A DNA stretch of 64,000 nucleotides from Rhabdornis inornatus (taxonomy: Eukaryota; Chordata; Aves; Passeriformes; Rhabdornithidae). The position numbers and the translations under genes were made by a program. Each line of letters starts with the position of its first letter. Positions within the stretch are counted from its first letter, which is position 1. The stretch is from contig VWZS01000654.1 in NCBI GenBank assembly GCA_013397075.1, forward strand, positions 1,761,231 through 1,825,230, read 5' to 3'. Below the pieces are notes generated by a model, which was not told the DNA's origin, did no database searches, and saw only the letters and a program-made list of their open reading frames with translations. Shown here piece by piece: positions 1-12,700 of the stretch.

Positions 1-2842
1 CATTCTTGCTGGGACTTCACACCCATGGCTGGGCAGTGCTTAGTATGGACAGGCAGTTATTACCAAAGGCTTTATAAATTAAAGCTGAAAAAAAAGCACC
101 TTGTGACCTAGTTACATGTACCCTGTTTAAAGCAGCATCTGGGAAAATATCCCAGCCATGCATTTAAGCTTGTCCCTTCTGGCGCATTAGTTCTCTTGTG
201 CCCTCAAGGGATGCTTTCTGTGGTGTAACAGCTAACTTTCTAACTAGAGGGGCAGAAGCTCCCCAGGCACCTGTGGGGTGGCTCCCAAGGGATGCTGACA
301 TGCAGCAATGGGTGCATAACTCTTTGCATCTGTGCTGCAAAAAAAGTGCTTGTCCAGGCAGGATTTATTCCACCCAGTCACAGCACTTAATTAAGTCACC
401 TAAGCAGCATGGGTAGCTACCCGGAGCTCCTCTCACTGCTGATAGAGAACAGAGGCGGAGGGAGATCCAGTCCTTGGCTCAGCAGAGGGATAAGTGCACA
501 CCAAGGGGAGAGGCATGACGCTCTGGAAGAACTCATCAAAAAGAAATAAATTTTCAAATAAAAAATGCAAGAGATCTGTTATACTCCATGGTGAACAGTA
601 TTGTGCTAAAGTGGAAACCATGTCTCAGGAGCATTGGCTTTTCACTTATGCTGCACCTTGAAGTACCACTGGCAAAGCTTTACCACTGAAACTAGAGATA
701 CCAGGGAAGCTTTTGCCTTTGGTGCAGTAACAACGTGTTTGGAAGATGCTTTCTGGAAATGGAGCGGCCCTTGGGAACAAGGGCTGTGACTCTGCTCCTG
801 CAAAAATACTGTCAAACCTCTGTCAGGAAGGTAGTATTTTGGAATTGTGGTCCTGATCTACAAATGGTATCTTGGGACATCACAGTGCTTGTCATCTTCT
901 GCATCAAAACATCTGCCAGCCCTGCACACTGAGCCTGCAGTGCTGACTGAAAGAGTTTGTTTATTGGTCCCAATTCATGCATCAGTGATAAGGAAGGTTT
1001 GCCATTTGGACTCAGCAAGCCAGGGACAGAAGAGATTCTGGCTCACTGTCTCCTTGTGTGCTGGGTCCCTTCTGCTGACTCTGGTAAAAATGAGTAAAGA
1101 AAATCTCCTTTTTTTCTCTGCAATGAGAAAATGTTTCAGTAGCTGTAACTTTGATTACTCAGAGAAGACAGCTCCAAAGCTAAAAGCTGGGGTATTTTGA
1201 TGCCATGTGATTCTCTGCAGCACTATGGCTCATAAACAAATAGTATCAATAACAATAGTAAAAATACCCCGAAGTTTTCTCTCAAAGCTTATAGGTGAGA
1301 CAAGAAGTTAAAACTTACTAGATAGAATGGGTGCAGGCATTTGAAAACTATGTCAACCCAAAAGCTAATTGCTAATTATAGTACCCAAAAAATTTAAAAA
1401 TTAAACCATCTGTAAGTTACAGAGGAATTTCCTGCCAAAATGAACAGACACAGCCTGAACTCCCAAGACAAGGATTTCAGCAACAGTCCATCCCATTAAA
1501 TGTTATTTAATGTATTCATTTTTCTCTGTATCCCAGCCTTTCTTAGTTCTAGTTTTACCTTCACTTGAATTTGAATTGTATTTTTCTCAGATATTCTTTT
1601 CTCAAATGGCATTAGCATGTCATATTCCATGTAATTCCTTTGTTAAATTGGAAGAGAGCTGGCTCAGAGGGAACTGAGAAGACTTGGACACCAAGCCCAT
1701 GGTGGACTGGGCAAGAAAGACTTAAAATACTTCTATGGCAGCAAGAAAGAGTAGAGATGAATGAGAAGGGTCTGCAGGGAGTAGCAGCAGCAGAGTGATA
1801 TCTTGGGAAGGGTGCTGTGGGACCTGCCCTGCCCTGGGGCTGCCAGAAGGAAGGGGATGCTCTCGGGTCTGGCTGCCTCATGACTCTGCAAACGACTGAC
1901 CCTGACCGTAGAACTATTTCCCAATGGCATCCTGCCAGCAGGATCAGCCCCTCTGCTTTCTGGCAGCACAAGCTCTGTGTAACAGCTGCTTTGGTGTCCA
2001 CTAATGGCTTATAAATAAGGAAAGGTTATAGTAGCAGATGCATGTGATGACAGATACAAGTGAGCCCTTCAGGAGTTCCAAGAGCACCATGCTCACCATG
2101 CTTCGCTTATGTTGCTGGTTTTTCCCCAAGCTGTAGTTTGATACATTTAGCATATCTACTCACTCTCCTCCAGAGCCAATGCCCATGTATTTGGTATTTG
2201 GTGCAGGCTGCAGCCTGGAAATTCTCCCTGCAATCTCCTCATTGTTTTTTATTTTTTTCCTTTTCAAGATGACTGGACTTTGTGACTTAGGGATTAAGGT
2301 GCTATAACAAAGGAGTAATTGTGCATAAAACACAAGTGTAACAACACCCTGTAAGGACACAGGGCTGCTGAAAAACAACGGGACAGACACAGAAAATCAA
2401 ATCTATACTCCTAGCCCATTCTGGACTGGACTGATATATAAATAATTTATTGTCTGAAGATGACATCACTTGGCTCCAGATCTGTCATGGGTCAAAGTTT
2501 CTGTGAACCACGTGCATCAAGCTTCACACAAAACAAATACAGACCTAGGTCTTGCCCCTACCAGATCTGCAACCAACTTACTTAGCCTTTTCAACGAAAC
2601 ATCGGCTAAAATTTTTGGGGTCAATCTCATGTGTACCACTCCTTTACTCTCCTCCTTCTGTGTGGAGTTGGTTTTTGCACAATCTACCATTGCTAGAGAG
2701 AGGAACCTGAAAGGATATTTTCCCCTGCCTGTCCTTGGGCAGGGGAGCCAGGACACCTCAGCCCAACAGCAGGCTGGGCTCAACTGTATCCAGAGCCCCA
2801 CAGCAGAACAGCCCCATCCTCTGCTGAAGATCAGGAATAAGA
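1..2842. other. AMOTL1 intron (3' of the last exon in the window), no gene seen
   Basis: This is the donor side of the exon ending at 3125. The next AMOTL1 exon, which should encode a stretch like 'EKEERILALEADMTKWEQ', is not found in any frame here, so it lies left of position 1. The sequence is AT-moderate single-copy DNA with short chance ORFs on both strands. I see no RNA gene or recognisable repeat. Confidence 0.6.
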
Positions 2843-2995
2843 ATCATAGAGTGGTTTGGGTTGGAAGGGACCTTCAAAGATCATCTAAATCCAGCCCTCC
2901 TGTCATGGGCAGGGAAAACTTCACAAGCTCAAAGCCCCATCCAATATGACCTTGAACACTTCCAACGATCCATGACCCTATCCAAAAGAATGATT
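2843..2995 (-). repeat. CR1 LINE 3'-end fragment
   Basis: Read on the plus strand it starts with 'catagagtggtttgggttgg' followed by 'aagggaccttcaaagatcat', which is the reverse complement of the bird CR1 3' end. It then passes into degraded CR1 sequence ('ccttgaacacttcc'). The element is antisense-oriented and lies about 130 bp inside the intron from the donor at 3124. The inner boundary is approximate because of divergence. Confidence 0.85.
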
Positions 2996-3124
2996 AGGAG
3001 GAAAGCCCAACAACCCAAATCCAAAGGCATGGTTTCACCTGGCAGGGCTGCAAGTGACCATCTCTGTTAAAATCAACACCAAAGGCCCCGTGCTGGGGTC
3101 CTGCCCATATCACCCTGTCCTCAC

Positions 3125-3274
3125 CTGCTGCATCCTCAGCGAGTCCAGCTCTCGCTCCAGGCGTGTGCGCAGCCGCCGCTCCATCTGCTCTCTCTTCTCA
3201 CAGGCTGCCTGCAGCTGTGTCAGCGCCTGCTGCAGCTTTTCCACCTTCTCCACATAGGCCTGCTTCCTGCGCAG
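3125..3274 (-). CDS. AMOTL1: AMOTL1 exon: coiled-coil / start of angiomotin C-domain
   Basis: The exon is 150 bp, 50 codons, phase 0 on both sides. The acceptor is 'ccctacag' before CTG CGC; the donor is CAG|GTGAGG at 3124-3123. It encodes LRRKQAYVEKVEKLQQALTQ, followed by QAACEKREQMERRLRTRLER and ten more residues ending in MQQ. This is a continuous heptad-rich, strongly charged coiled coil that is near-identical to vertebrate AMOTL1 in this region. In family members this block sits at the end of the coiled-coil (membrane-lipid-binding) domain and leads into the conserved angiomotin C-terminal domain, which is encoded beyond the left edge. Because the exon is symmetric, skipping would keep frame but delete 50 residues of helix. 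The identity and both borders are secure. Confidence 0.97.
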
Positions 3275-6200
3275 CTGTAGGGTACAGGGGGTCAGTCTGG
3301 AGGGCACTGTACCCTACCCATGGCTGCTGGGACCCCTGTGCACTTGCAGGAACGCACTGGGCTTCAGTATGGCTTTGGTCATTTTCTTCCAAGAGTTTCT
3401 CTAGGGAAAGGATGGTATCTCTTTGATGGGCAGGGAATGTGCACAGCAGGCATTACTGGGGATCTGCTAACCATGAACCTCCCAGGCCATTTATAAGCAA
3501 GAGCTGTCATGTCGGTGGATACTCTTTGGGAAAACACACAGGATGGACACAGTTAAGAGGAACCCCCATGGGTTTTACTGACTGCTGACACTTGGCACAA
3601 TGCACCCAAATAGAGGGGTTCTTTCCTCACTTCTGCATATTTGCTCAACACAGGTGGAACAAGTGGAGTGCCAGCAGCCAGAAGTGTTCCGCCTACTCTA
3701 TCCAGCTCACAGGTTTATCCATGCTGATCTGTAGATGGGATGTCCTGGCAGCTAAAGCCAGGCCCTCTTTATGTCTATAATGCAATTACTGAAGGGCTAA
3801 ACATGACACAAGGAGTTTGCAATGCAGGCTTTACAGCCAGAGATTTCTCAAGCAGCATACCCCAAAAGGGGTATGAATTCCTCTGTCACCCAAATCCATC
3901 CATGTCACAGGTGAGAAGAAATACAGGCTTGCTCACAGCAAAAGCATAGTTTGGTCTAAACAAACCTCCCTAACACCTGGCACCAACAACCGGCAGAGTG
4001 ACCTCCTTAGCCCTGTTGCAATCTAGGCTAATGCTTACAGCTCCCTGGGCTTTCCATGAAAATTAATGAGATTATAATCCCCACTAGTCTCTGGCAGCAG
4101 CGTGAAGACTGCATTCCTCAGGAGCTCACGACTTGGCAAGACCCACACAGCAGAGACTTCTTGTTGAATGTGCTATTTTGGCAGTAGGAAGGTGTTTGTG
4201 TCACCTCCAGCCACACCAGCATTGATAGAGAGGGTTAGGGAGTGCTCCCACGGTCTCTCTTTGACAGCAGACCTCATCTGCTCTGCCATGCCCTGCCAAA
4301 TGCTGCAGGGTCCTGTATCACAGCACCCACAACTTGGCTTTGGAGCAGTCCTCTAGGCCCCAGAGTTCACACACCTCTGGGTGTGTGGGTGAAGCAATGC
4401 TCATATGCCCACCACCTTCGAAAACAATTTTGCAGGAGATATGCAACAAGACAGTTCTCATATTCATAAGTTTATAGGGAGGTTCTCAAGCCAACTCTGA
4501 CTTTTCCATTTTGCATGTAGATTCATAAAGAAAAACAAAAAAAAAATCACCAATTCATTTAAAACACAAAGTATAAAAGGTTGTAATTCAAATTAACTTG
4601 GGTTGCCAGAGAAGTGTGGATCCATAAGGGAGGAGTGACTACAATCAGAGGCATGTAACACTAAGGTCCAACACCTCACTCCAAAAAACCCCAAAACTGG
4701 ATGGCAATTGGAAAGGTACGAATCCATCCTCCTGCTGCATGGTAGGATCAACTGTACATAAAACCTGGCACATATCTGTATAAGCTGTTTACAAAATCAC
4801 CCAGGGGTAGCAATTACATGACCTATCCCTGCAAACTACTTCACAGCTTATTTTCCTTTACTGCCAGAAAACCTTTACCCTAATGCCTAATCTGGCTTTC
4901 TCTTATGCAATTTAAGCAAATTACTTCTTGTTCTGTTTCCAAACTGTGATCTACTAGAGCAAGAAGCATTTAATTAAACAATTCACTTCCTCACTAGATC
5001 AGCAAACTTGCCTGAAAACACTGCCGTTGTTCAGGGGATTAAGAAAATAAAGATGAAGAAGAGCTAAGGCTAAAAGGGGATCATCCAAACAAATAAATCT
5101 GAGTAAAGATGAGTGGGTCTTGAAAAATATCCATGCTAGAAATGTAACTCCAGTTTGAACAATTGAATTCTATAGAGATTTGAATGAAAAACTGTAAGAG
5201 ATGGAGAATCCACTATCACTGTAAGTAGATTGTTTCAGTGCTAATTACTCTTAACTCTTTATTGTCAGCCTGATTTGCTCAGCTTTAGGCTCCAAACACT
5301 GCATCTCATTATTTCCTCTTATGTTAAACAGCAATGTTTAATCTCTCTGACAGCAATCTCTTCTTCCTCCATCCCTGGATGGATGAAGGGAGAGCAGTGC
5401 ATATTGTCTACTTCAACTTCAGCAAGACTTTTGACACTGTCTCTCACAACAACCTCATGGGTAAACACAGGAACTGTGGATGAGTGGGCAGTGAGGAGGA
5501 TTGAGAATTGGCTGAACAGCACATCCCAGAGGGTGGCACATGGTCTGGTTGGAGGCTTGTCACTAGTGGTGTCCCCCAAGGTTCAGTGTTGGGCCCAGCA
5601 TTGTTAAACCTATTAACCAATTACTTGGGTGAAGGGGCATTTGGCTCCTCAGCAAGCTCCCTGCAGACACAAAGCTGGGAGAGTTGCTGATACCCCATGG
5701 GGCTGTGCAGCTCTCCAGAAGGACCTCAACAGGCAGGAGAGATGGGCAGAGAGGAACCATCTGAAATTCAACAGGGGCAAATGCAGAGCCCTGCACCTGG
5801 GGAGAAATAACCCCGTACTCCAGTACAGGGTGGAGCCTGACCTGCTGGAGAGCAGCTCTGCAGAGAAGGACCTGGCGGTTCTTTACTCTGTGGGTGACTG
5901 AGCACTGGAACAAATTGACCAGAGAGGTTGTGGAGTCTCCCTCACTGTAGATAATCAAGAACCACCTGGACACAATCCTGTGCCATGCGCTGTGGGACAA
6001 CCCTGCTTGAGCAGGGAGATTGGACCAGATGACCCACTGTGGTCCCTTCTAATCTTACCCATTCTGTGATTCATGTTCATGTGCACAGATGGAAGCTCAG
6101 ACAACTTTTCACTTTAATTCTTCCCAGCAAAGAACAGCTTCTGGATCCCAAACAAATTGTACAGCTGCGTTTTGAGCCCTCTCCAGTTATTCAGTTTTCC

Positions 6201-8955
6201 ATTCAAAGCATGGAACAGACACATGATTCCAGCAGCAGTCTGCTAAATGACATGTGGTGGTAATACCACCTACACATTTTGAATTAAATCCTTCTACTAG
6301 CAGGCACTTAGGATAATGCAGATTTACATAGAACAGTATCTTATGTTAATTCAACTTAGTAGCTACTGCTTATTTCTCAAGGCTTGATTTAAAACGCTGT
6401 TAATTACATGCTGGTGGTAGAAGAAATCTGGGCGGATTTACAGAGCAGTGCATGAGCTAGAGCTCTGTTAACAATAATAACAGTCATCTTGATTTGACTG
6501 AATTCGTGTTTTCCTCAACATATTCCAAATTATAGTAAAAATCCCTGGTTTAAAATTAAGGTTTAATACTGCTACTTATCTTCTGCCTGTGTCTAATTAA
6601 GACCCAGAAATACTGGAGACTGTTGGAAAGGTGCTCTGATGCAGCTATGAAACAGGACAAAAGGGGAAGTGAGTGCTGGAGCTTGGGCACATGCTGACAG
6701 CCTCAGGTTAACTGCACTTCACCCCAGCTGCCTCACACTGCCTTGAACAATTAAAACACAGCAGCTGGGCTAAAATTCATTTGAACTGCCCCTAGAATGA
6801 AAAAAATAAGTTAAAAGATACTAGATCAGCATGGGTTTGTCAGACTGAGGACTCTGATATACTCTGGCAAATACCATGGCATCACTTTCATACATGTCAC
6901 CTCTGATATCTACCATGCCCCACGCAGGAATTTACCACCTCCATAACACCTGCCATGCCCTGGGCAGGTTAGGAGTTCCCTAGAGGGGAACAGCTAACCT
7001 CCCCTCAGCTCTACCAGTCCACAATCCAGGATCCAGCAGAAATACATTTCTGTTGGATGACTAGACTAAAACCTGACTACTGCCAAGCTCTTAGACCCCT
7101 AAGGCTGCAAATGTATTTACTACAATACAGCAGGCACAAGGTAGGTTCTTGAACTACCCGCCTGGCAATCACTGTGTATGCTTCTGCTTTCACTAGTCTC
7201 TACTCAGCAAGTCAACGTTACCTACCAGTACCACACTGACAGTCTGTGGACCAGACACAAGCTAAACACTATTTCTTCCCATCCCCTGCATGACGCCAGG
7301 AGTGTAGAAGCAGGCATTGCCACCTATAACATTCTTTTATTCAGCCCTTTGTAATGAAATGCAAATGGAAAACCTCAGGTTGCCTCTCAGCCAAAGAATG
7401 TCAAGTGAATTATGTACAGACTAAAGATATGCTGGCTCCTGCAGCTAACCCAAAAGGGACTGCCCCAAATACACCCGCATAGTGAGCAGGCTTTAGTCTA
7501 ACTAACAAAGGAGTAGTTAAACTTAATGTGATCTTCTTCTTGCTGCTAAGTGCATCCATCTGAGGAAATGGAGTTTTTAAAATGTTTCTAAACATGGAGT
7601 CAGAATGGGCCAATGGTCAGGTACAAACCAGAATGCCTTCATCACCTACTTTAAATCTTCCAGACTCTAAGTAACCATTGGTTAGCCTAACAGGGAGTCT
7701 GCCATTGTCATTTTATTGTCAATAAAAAACATTCAAAAATCACAGAGGTCAATTCTCCGTCTTTACAAGACAATGAATTAAGTTAATTGCAGTATTTGGG
7801 AAATGCTTTCTCTGCTTCCCACTAGACCCCTTGCATGCCCCGCTCCCCTGGCCAGCCCTGGGGAGGGCGCAGGTGGAAAATGAGGCTCTGACAGGGAACA
7901 GAGCTGCCCCAGATCATGTCAACAGTCTGTGCCAGAGCCCGAACCTCTACCAAGTCTGCTAGAGCAGAGGTTCATCAACAGCCTTCCTGTCGCCAATGAC
8001 CTGGCCACTTAGGTAGTAAAGACCATGCTCCTTTTACTTCCCATAAAACATTCTTCCTCTGTTGGTCCCAGGAACAGAGATTTTAGGGGTCTAAAAGGTC
8101 AAGAAGGCCTGTTTTGACAGTTTTGCCTGATCTGCTAGAATGCATCGACTTTCAAATAGTTACTAGATCCACACCTCCTGATTTGAAGGTCCTTAAGGAA
8201 TACAATCAATTGAGACTTTCTTCAGCAGTAATGGAGAACTGATGTTACTCTTAGTTGTAGTTAAAATTGAGCATTACTTCCACTTTGAATTTATCTAGTT
8301 TCAGCTTCCAACTACTAGGTATTGTTCTGTCTGTCAGTTTAAAGAGCCCCATGTGCCTGGGATTTCTATTCCTATCTGAATATCTATTTTCACTATCAGG
8401 CTTATATGATTACTGCTTAAAGACCTCCTGAGAATTTCACAGTATGATAGGTTCTCTTCGGCTCTCAAATAAAACCTGTAGCTCTAAATCCTGGTCAGTC
8501 AGTCTGCTTCCAGCCAGAGCAGCCAGATATTTTAAGATGTGAATTCACCAAGCCCTGCACTGCTGTGTTGCTGTGCATCTCAAAAGTTTCCTGGTATTCT
8601 TTGGTGAGAAATGGGATGCGCTAACACCACATGGCTCTATCACAGTCCCAGGCCAGTGAGTAGTCAGTTTTTTATTCAGTTTTTCTGTTAAATCCTACCA
8701 TTACCTCAGCCACAGCTAGTTGAATTTGATCTTGTTTCTGGTTACATGTTGAAGACTGCTCTAGACACATCTATTTGCTTGCTTGTTTGGCTCAGTATTG
8801 TTTAACTACACGTTTTCTCTATAAAAGGAAAAGTGCAAGGAAAACAGGAAGACCTAGCACCCTGTGGGTAGAAGAGAATCAGGATTTGAATAGAGAAAGG
8901 TCTAACCATTAGCCACGTCTATCCTCAGAGCACAGAAATATTGTCCATGCCTCAC
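3275..8955. other. AMOTL1 intron with one large CR1 copy
   Basis: A 5.7-kb intron between the exons at 8956 and 3274. The only repeat I recognise is the CR1 copy at about 5375-6076. The remainder is AT-rich single-copy DNA without long open frames. The stretch around 6470-6610 is rich in TAAT-type motifs, but I cannot show conservation from one sequence. Confidence 0.6.
5375..6076 (+). repeat. CR1 LINE fragment with reverse-transcriptase remnant, internally deleted
   Basis: Plus-strand translation across shifting frames shows CR1 reverse-transcriptase pieces: a 'YFNFSKTFDTVSHN'-like block, then 'SGVPQGSVLGPALLN', then 'WAERNHLKFNRGKCRALHLG' and 'ESSSAEKDLAVL'. After about 5900 the sequence jumps to the CR1 3' segment ('gagcactggaacaaattgac') and ends with 'attggaccagatgacccact' and 'cattctgtgattcatg'. 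The middle part of the RT C-terminus is therefore missing. Several frameshifts make it a dead copy. It is in the opposite transcriptional sense to AMOTL1. Confidence 0.93.
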
Positions 8956-9101
8956 CTCCTCTTCCAGCTTGATAACCTTGGCTTGTGCATTGTTTAAGGC
9001 CTGGTCAAGGATTTCGATGTGCCTCCGCTGGTCCTCATTGGCTGAACGCACAGCTGCCAGCTCCATCTCCAACTTTTCCTTCTCCTTCAAGTGCTCTTTG
9101 T
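8956..9101 (-). CDS. AMOTL1: AMOTL1 exon: coiled-coil segment
   Basis: The exon is 146 bp, entering in phase 1 and leaving in phase 0. The acceptor is 'ttctttcag' before ACAAAGAGCAC; the donor is GAG|GTGAGGC at 8955-8954. The first two bases complete an Asn codon with the final base of the exon at 15756. It then encodes 48 residues, beginning KEHLKEKEKLEMELAAVRSA and including NEDQRRHIEILDQALNNAQA, ending KLEEE. It is a typical long amphipathic helix of the angiomotin coiled-coil domain, used for homo- and hetero-oligomerisation and lipid binding in the family. It joins the next exon (LRRKQAY) to recreate the conserved KLEEELR-type junction. Secure. Confidence 0.97.
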
Positions 9102-9707
9102 CTGAAAGAAAGACAAGAATAAAAGCCACTCCATGAGGACAGCTCACAGGCCAGGCCATACACCAGAGGTAAGCTGTCACCTCCCTACAGAAACAAAAAT
9201 CATGAAAAGCAGCAGCAAGTAGGGCCTTTAAAACACAGCAGGCAAGGAGCTTCTACTGCCATAGCTCGGCCCCTCAGTGCCCAGCCTTACACCAGCAGCA
9301 GAGACGACTGGCAGCTTGGGCTGCTTCTGCACTAGCAGAGCTTGTGGCCTCCAGCACTGCCTCACAGTTTTCCATTTGGCCGAACTGCTAGCACACCACC
9401 CAGCAGAATTTTGGCTTGCACCAACAACCCATTTTTTACACAACACCCTACATCAAGAGCTGCTTATAGCTGCCAGCTTCAATGCTGCTGCGTTCTGTAA
9501 TAGCCCAAGAAACCTCAGCCTCATGGATGTGGGCTGCGCTGTGCCTCATGCCTTTTATTTGCAAGGATGGCGATCATGACATACAGAAAATGTGAATAAG
9601 CCAAATAGTAAACACAAATCTGTGCTGGACAGCCTGAAAATGGAAAGAGGGGAAAACAGTAATGAAGAATATGATAGAGGCCTCTGTACACGCTTTCTCT
9701 GATCGTG

Positions 9708-9763
9708 CAGAGAAAAGGGAGGCTATGGGAACCATTTCAGAGAAAAGGGAGGCTATGGGAACC
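9708..9763. repeat. 30-bp tandem duplication (two copies)
   Basis: A unit starting 'cagagaaaagggaggctatg' and continuing 'ggaacc' occurs at 9708 and again at 9738. The first 26 bases are identical and the period is 30 bp. Such perfect identity suggests a recent local duplication. Confidence 0.95.
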
Positions 9764-12700
9764 CTGGGTGACCTTCCTTAAGTTCTGCAGGACTTAAGGA
9801 TCCAGTGACCAGTGCTCCCCTTCTGTTAAGCATCACAAGCAAGACTAAAGCACACAGATAACCTCTGTGCTGAAAAATCATCCCTTTTTTGGGTAAGATT
9901 TAAAGCAACATTAAAAAAATAAACAACTGGCTAAATTCAGTCAGCTCTGCTCGCATCTTTGTCTTCAGCAACAAATTGCAGGCCCATCATTGACTTTTCT
10001 GGCAAGCTGCCTGGGGAAATGCTTGGCTCCATCTGCTTCTGCCCTGACAGTGCTGAGAAGCCTTTTCTGGGAACACAAGTGTCACAGGCCAATCACTGGA
10101 TCCCTGATGTTAGAACACAAACAGTTAATGACTGGAGTGAGCAGGGGATCGAGGTTTCTTTCAGTGACACCTGAAATTTCAAAATCTGGCCTTTGTTCTG
10201 AATGACAACAAAAATAGATACTTGGAAATCCTCCAGGAAGGAAAATTTCCTCAAAAAAATTATTTGTCATCAATTAAATGTTGTTTTGATTTTTGATTTT
10301 TAAAACATAGCATTACATAATTTATTATTTTTTAACTGAAGTGAAAAGTTGCTTCAAAAACACTGAAACATGGGAAATCTGCCCCAAACATCCAGCCCAT
10401 GCCACCCACATGTGACCACTCAAGCTGGAAGCCCGGCCATCCACCTTCCCCCAAGCAAGGCCAGAAAACTTCACATGGCCAAAGCCACTCCATTCCAGAC
10501 CTGAACTACCCCTAGCAGGGCAGGTGGGATGAGAACAGGTTTAATTCATGCACCATCAGCAGGTGCCTGCAGCAAGGTGAGATGTACACAAGCTGAGCCA
10601 TGTGCAACAAGGCAAAAGTGGACAAGGTGAGTCCAAACCCACCCAGCTGTCTTCTCATTTATCCTAAAAGGAGGAACTCAGCACCTCATAAAAACTCCTG
10701 GAAGCAATACCATCATGCTGGTCACTGCAAAGCCCACAAGCAAAGCCCAGTGTGGACACTGCACCACTGACTGCCTCCATGAGACATCTTGGTATGATGG
10801 GGGCCTTCTTCTTCTCTTGTTGGCAATGGATTTTATATTAGACATGCAGACCTCTTCCTTCAATGCAAAAATATTTACTTCAACCAGATTAGACAGAAGG
10901 AACAGCAACATCTACTGTAGAAAAGTGTAAATCTGGGCAAATTATCAGGGAGCTAATGTCATTAGAGGGTAAGGAAGCTGGAAGACAAATGCTATGTCAG
11001 ACCTGCACTCCATCACCTCACGCTGGGACCACACGTGCTCTGCTCTGGACTTGCAACCTGTGTTTCATGTTGCACATGAGGATAACACATAGCAAAACAG
11101 GACTTGGGATCTTCATTTTCAACTTCCATTCACGGAACTTGAAGTCCTCAGCCTACCCTGTTGTATTGTGCTTTCTGAACCACCAAAAGAAGACCAATTA
11201 CACAAACATACAAAATAATCACCACTAGACAGCTGACAAGAAAAATTTCCTGAACAACTCTTAACACTTCTCCATGTCAGCTTCATCCTGTAAAATCCTG
11301 GAGGTACATTTTATAAGTACTTTACTTGCATTAATTTTAGTGAAGAATGACTTAGTTGAACATACCTTAAAGTCTCTTAAAGTGCAAACAAGGTATCCTT
11401 AGAGTCTAAAAACACTGTTTTACTGCACTACCCTTGCATACACCTTTTTAACTAAAGGACTCGATTTAATACTATTTCTGTGTTCTGCTGGGTCACTGCC
11501 AAACCCCATTACAGAACAGTTCCCAAAAGGCTTCACTGTTGCAGCTCACAGTTGTAATCTCACAGCTTTATACACACTGCCTCTGACTATTTTACCAGCA
11601 CACACTGTGGATATTACACCTGTACTCTGGCTGGGTAGAAGAAAGGGGATAAAGCAAGGGGGCTGCTTCAGTGCTTCTCAAACAGGCCTTCCGACTTGCC
11701 AGGCTGGGCAAGTGCATCAAAAGTAGACAAGTCTTGAATCTGCTTTGAAATGGAAACTTTAGACAAAAAAATACAGGCATGAGATGACACAGGTTTAGTG
11801 TAACTCAGAAGTGACTCCCACATTAGCACATATTACATCCGAGTATCAACTTATTTGACCAATTTAATGATCATCTCAATACATCCCAAGCTGATTTTTG
11901 CCTTGCTCTGATGTTGGAGAGTGGCAACATGGACATATTTTAAAGACAGTCCTTCCTACCACAGAATGACTACTGTTGGCAGAAGAAAAGGTATCAAATT
12001 ACGGCAGTCAGAGACTAATTTGGCTGCAGGAGATTTCCTGCAAACAAGAGTGGCTCCCATACCACACCCCTTGCAGCACTTCCAATAATTTCTCTTATGT
12101 AAGTTTTCATTTCCCAATGGTGGCTCTTCACTCACAGCTGTTAATTCCATAGATACTTTCCAGCAACCATGCCTTTCCTCAATGAAACCTGAGGGACTTC
12201 TTTAGCCTCTTGTCAGTCTTGCAGCTCCTGACTTTGCAAGTGTGTGGAGGAGCTCTGCCACCCACCACCCCTGATCACAGATGTACACCATGGCAGCTGC
12301 TGCCAGTCACCCTCGGACTAGCTGATATACCAGGATGGGGCACAAGAGTCACCTCTTCTGTTCACCTAGATCGAGCTGTGTCCCAGCCAACTCCAGTGGC
12401 CCAACCTTCCTAAACAGCCATGGCTGAGACAGGGGATCAAGAGCAGGATGGGCCCTCATGCTCTGACAGTGTCCCCAGACTGACTGTCAGAAGGAACCTG
12501 AAATGAGGACAGGACCTTGTTGCCTGCTCTGAAGACCTTTCAGCAGCTGGTATCCACCCCATAATAATAAGCAAAATAAATGAATCAGTATTTACACCAA
12601 GCAGCCAAACAGGAGAAGGTTTCTCACAGCTTTACTCAATTCTCTGCACATAAATGAGGCCAGGTTGCCAGGCCCAGACATTGAGGTTTCCCTCCAGAGA

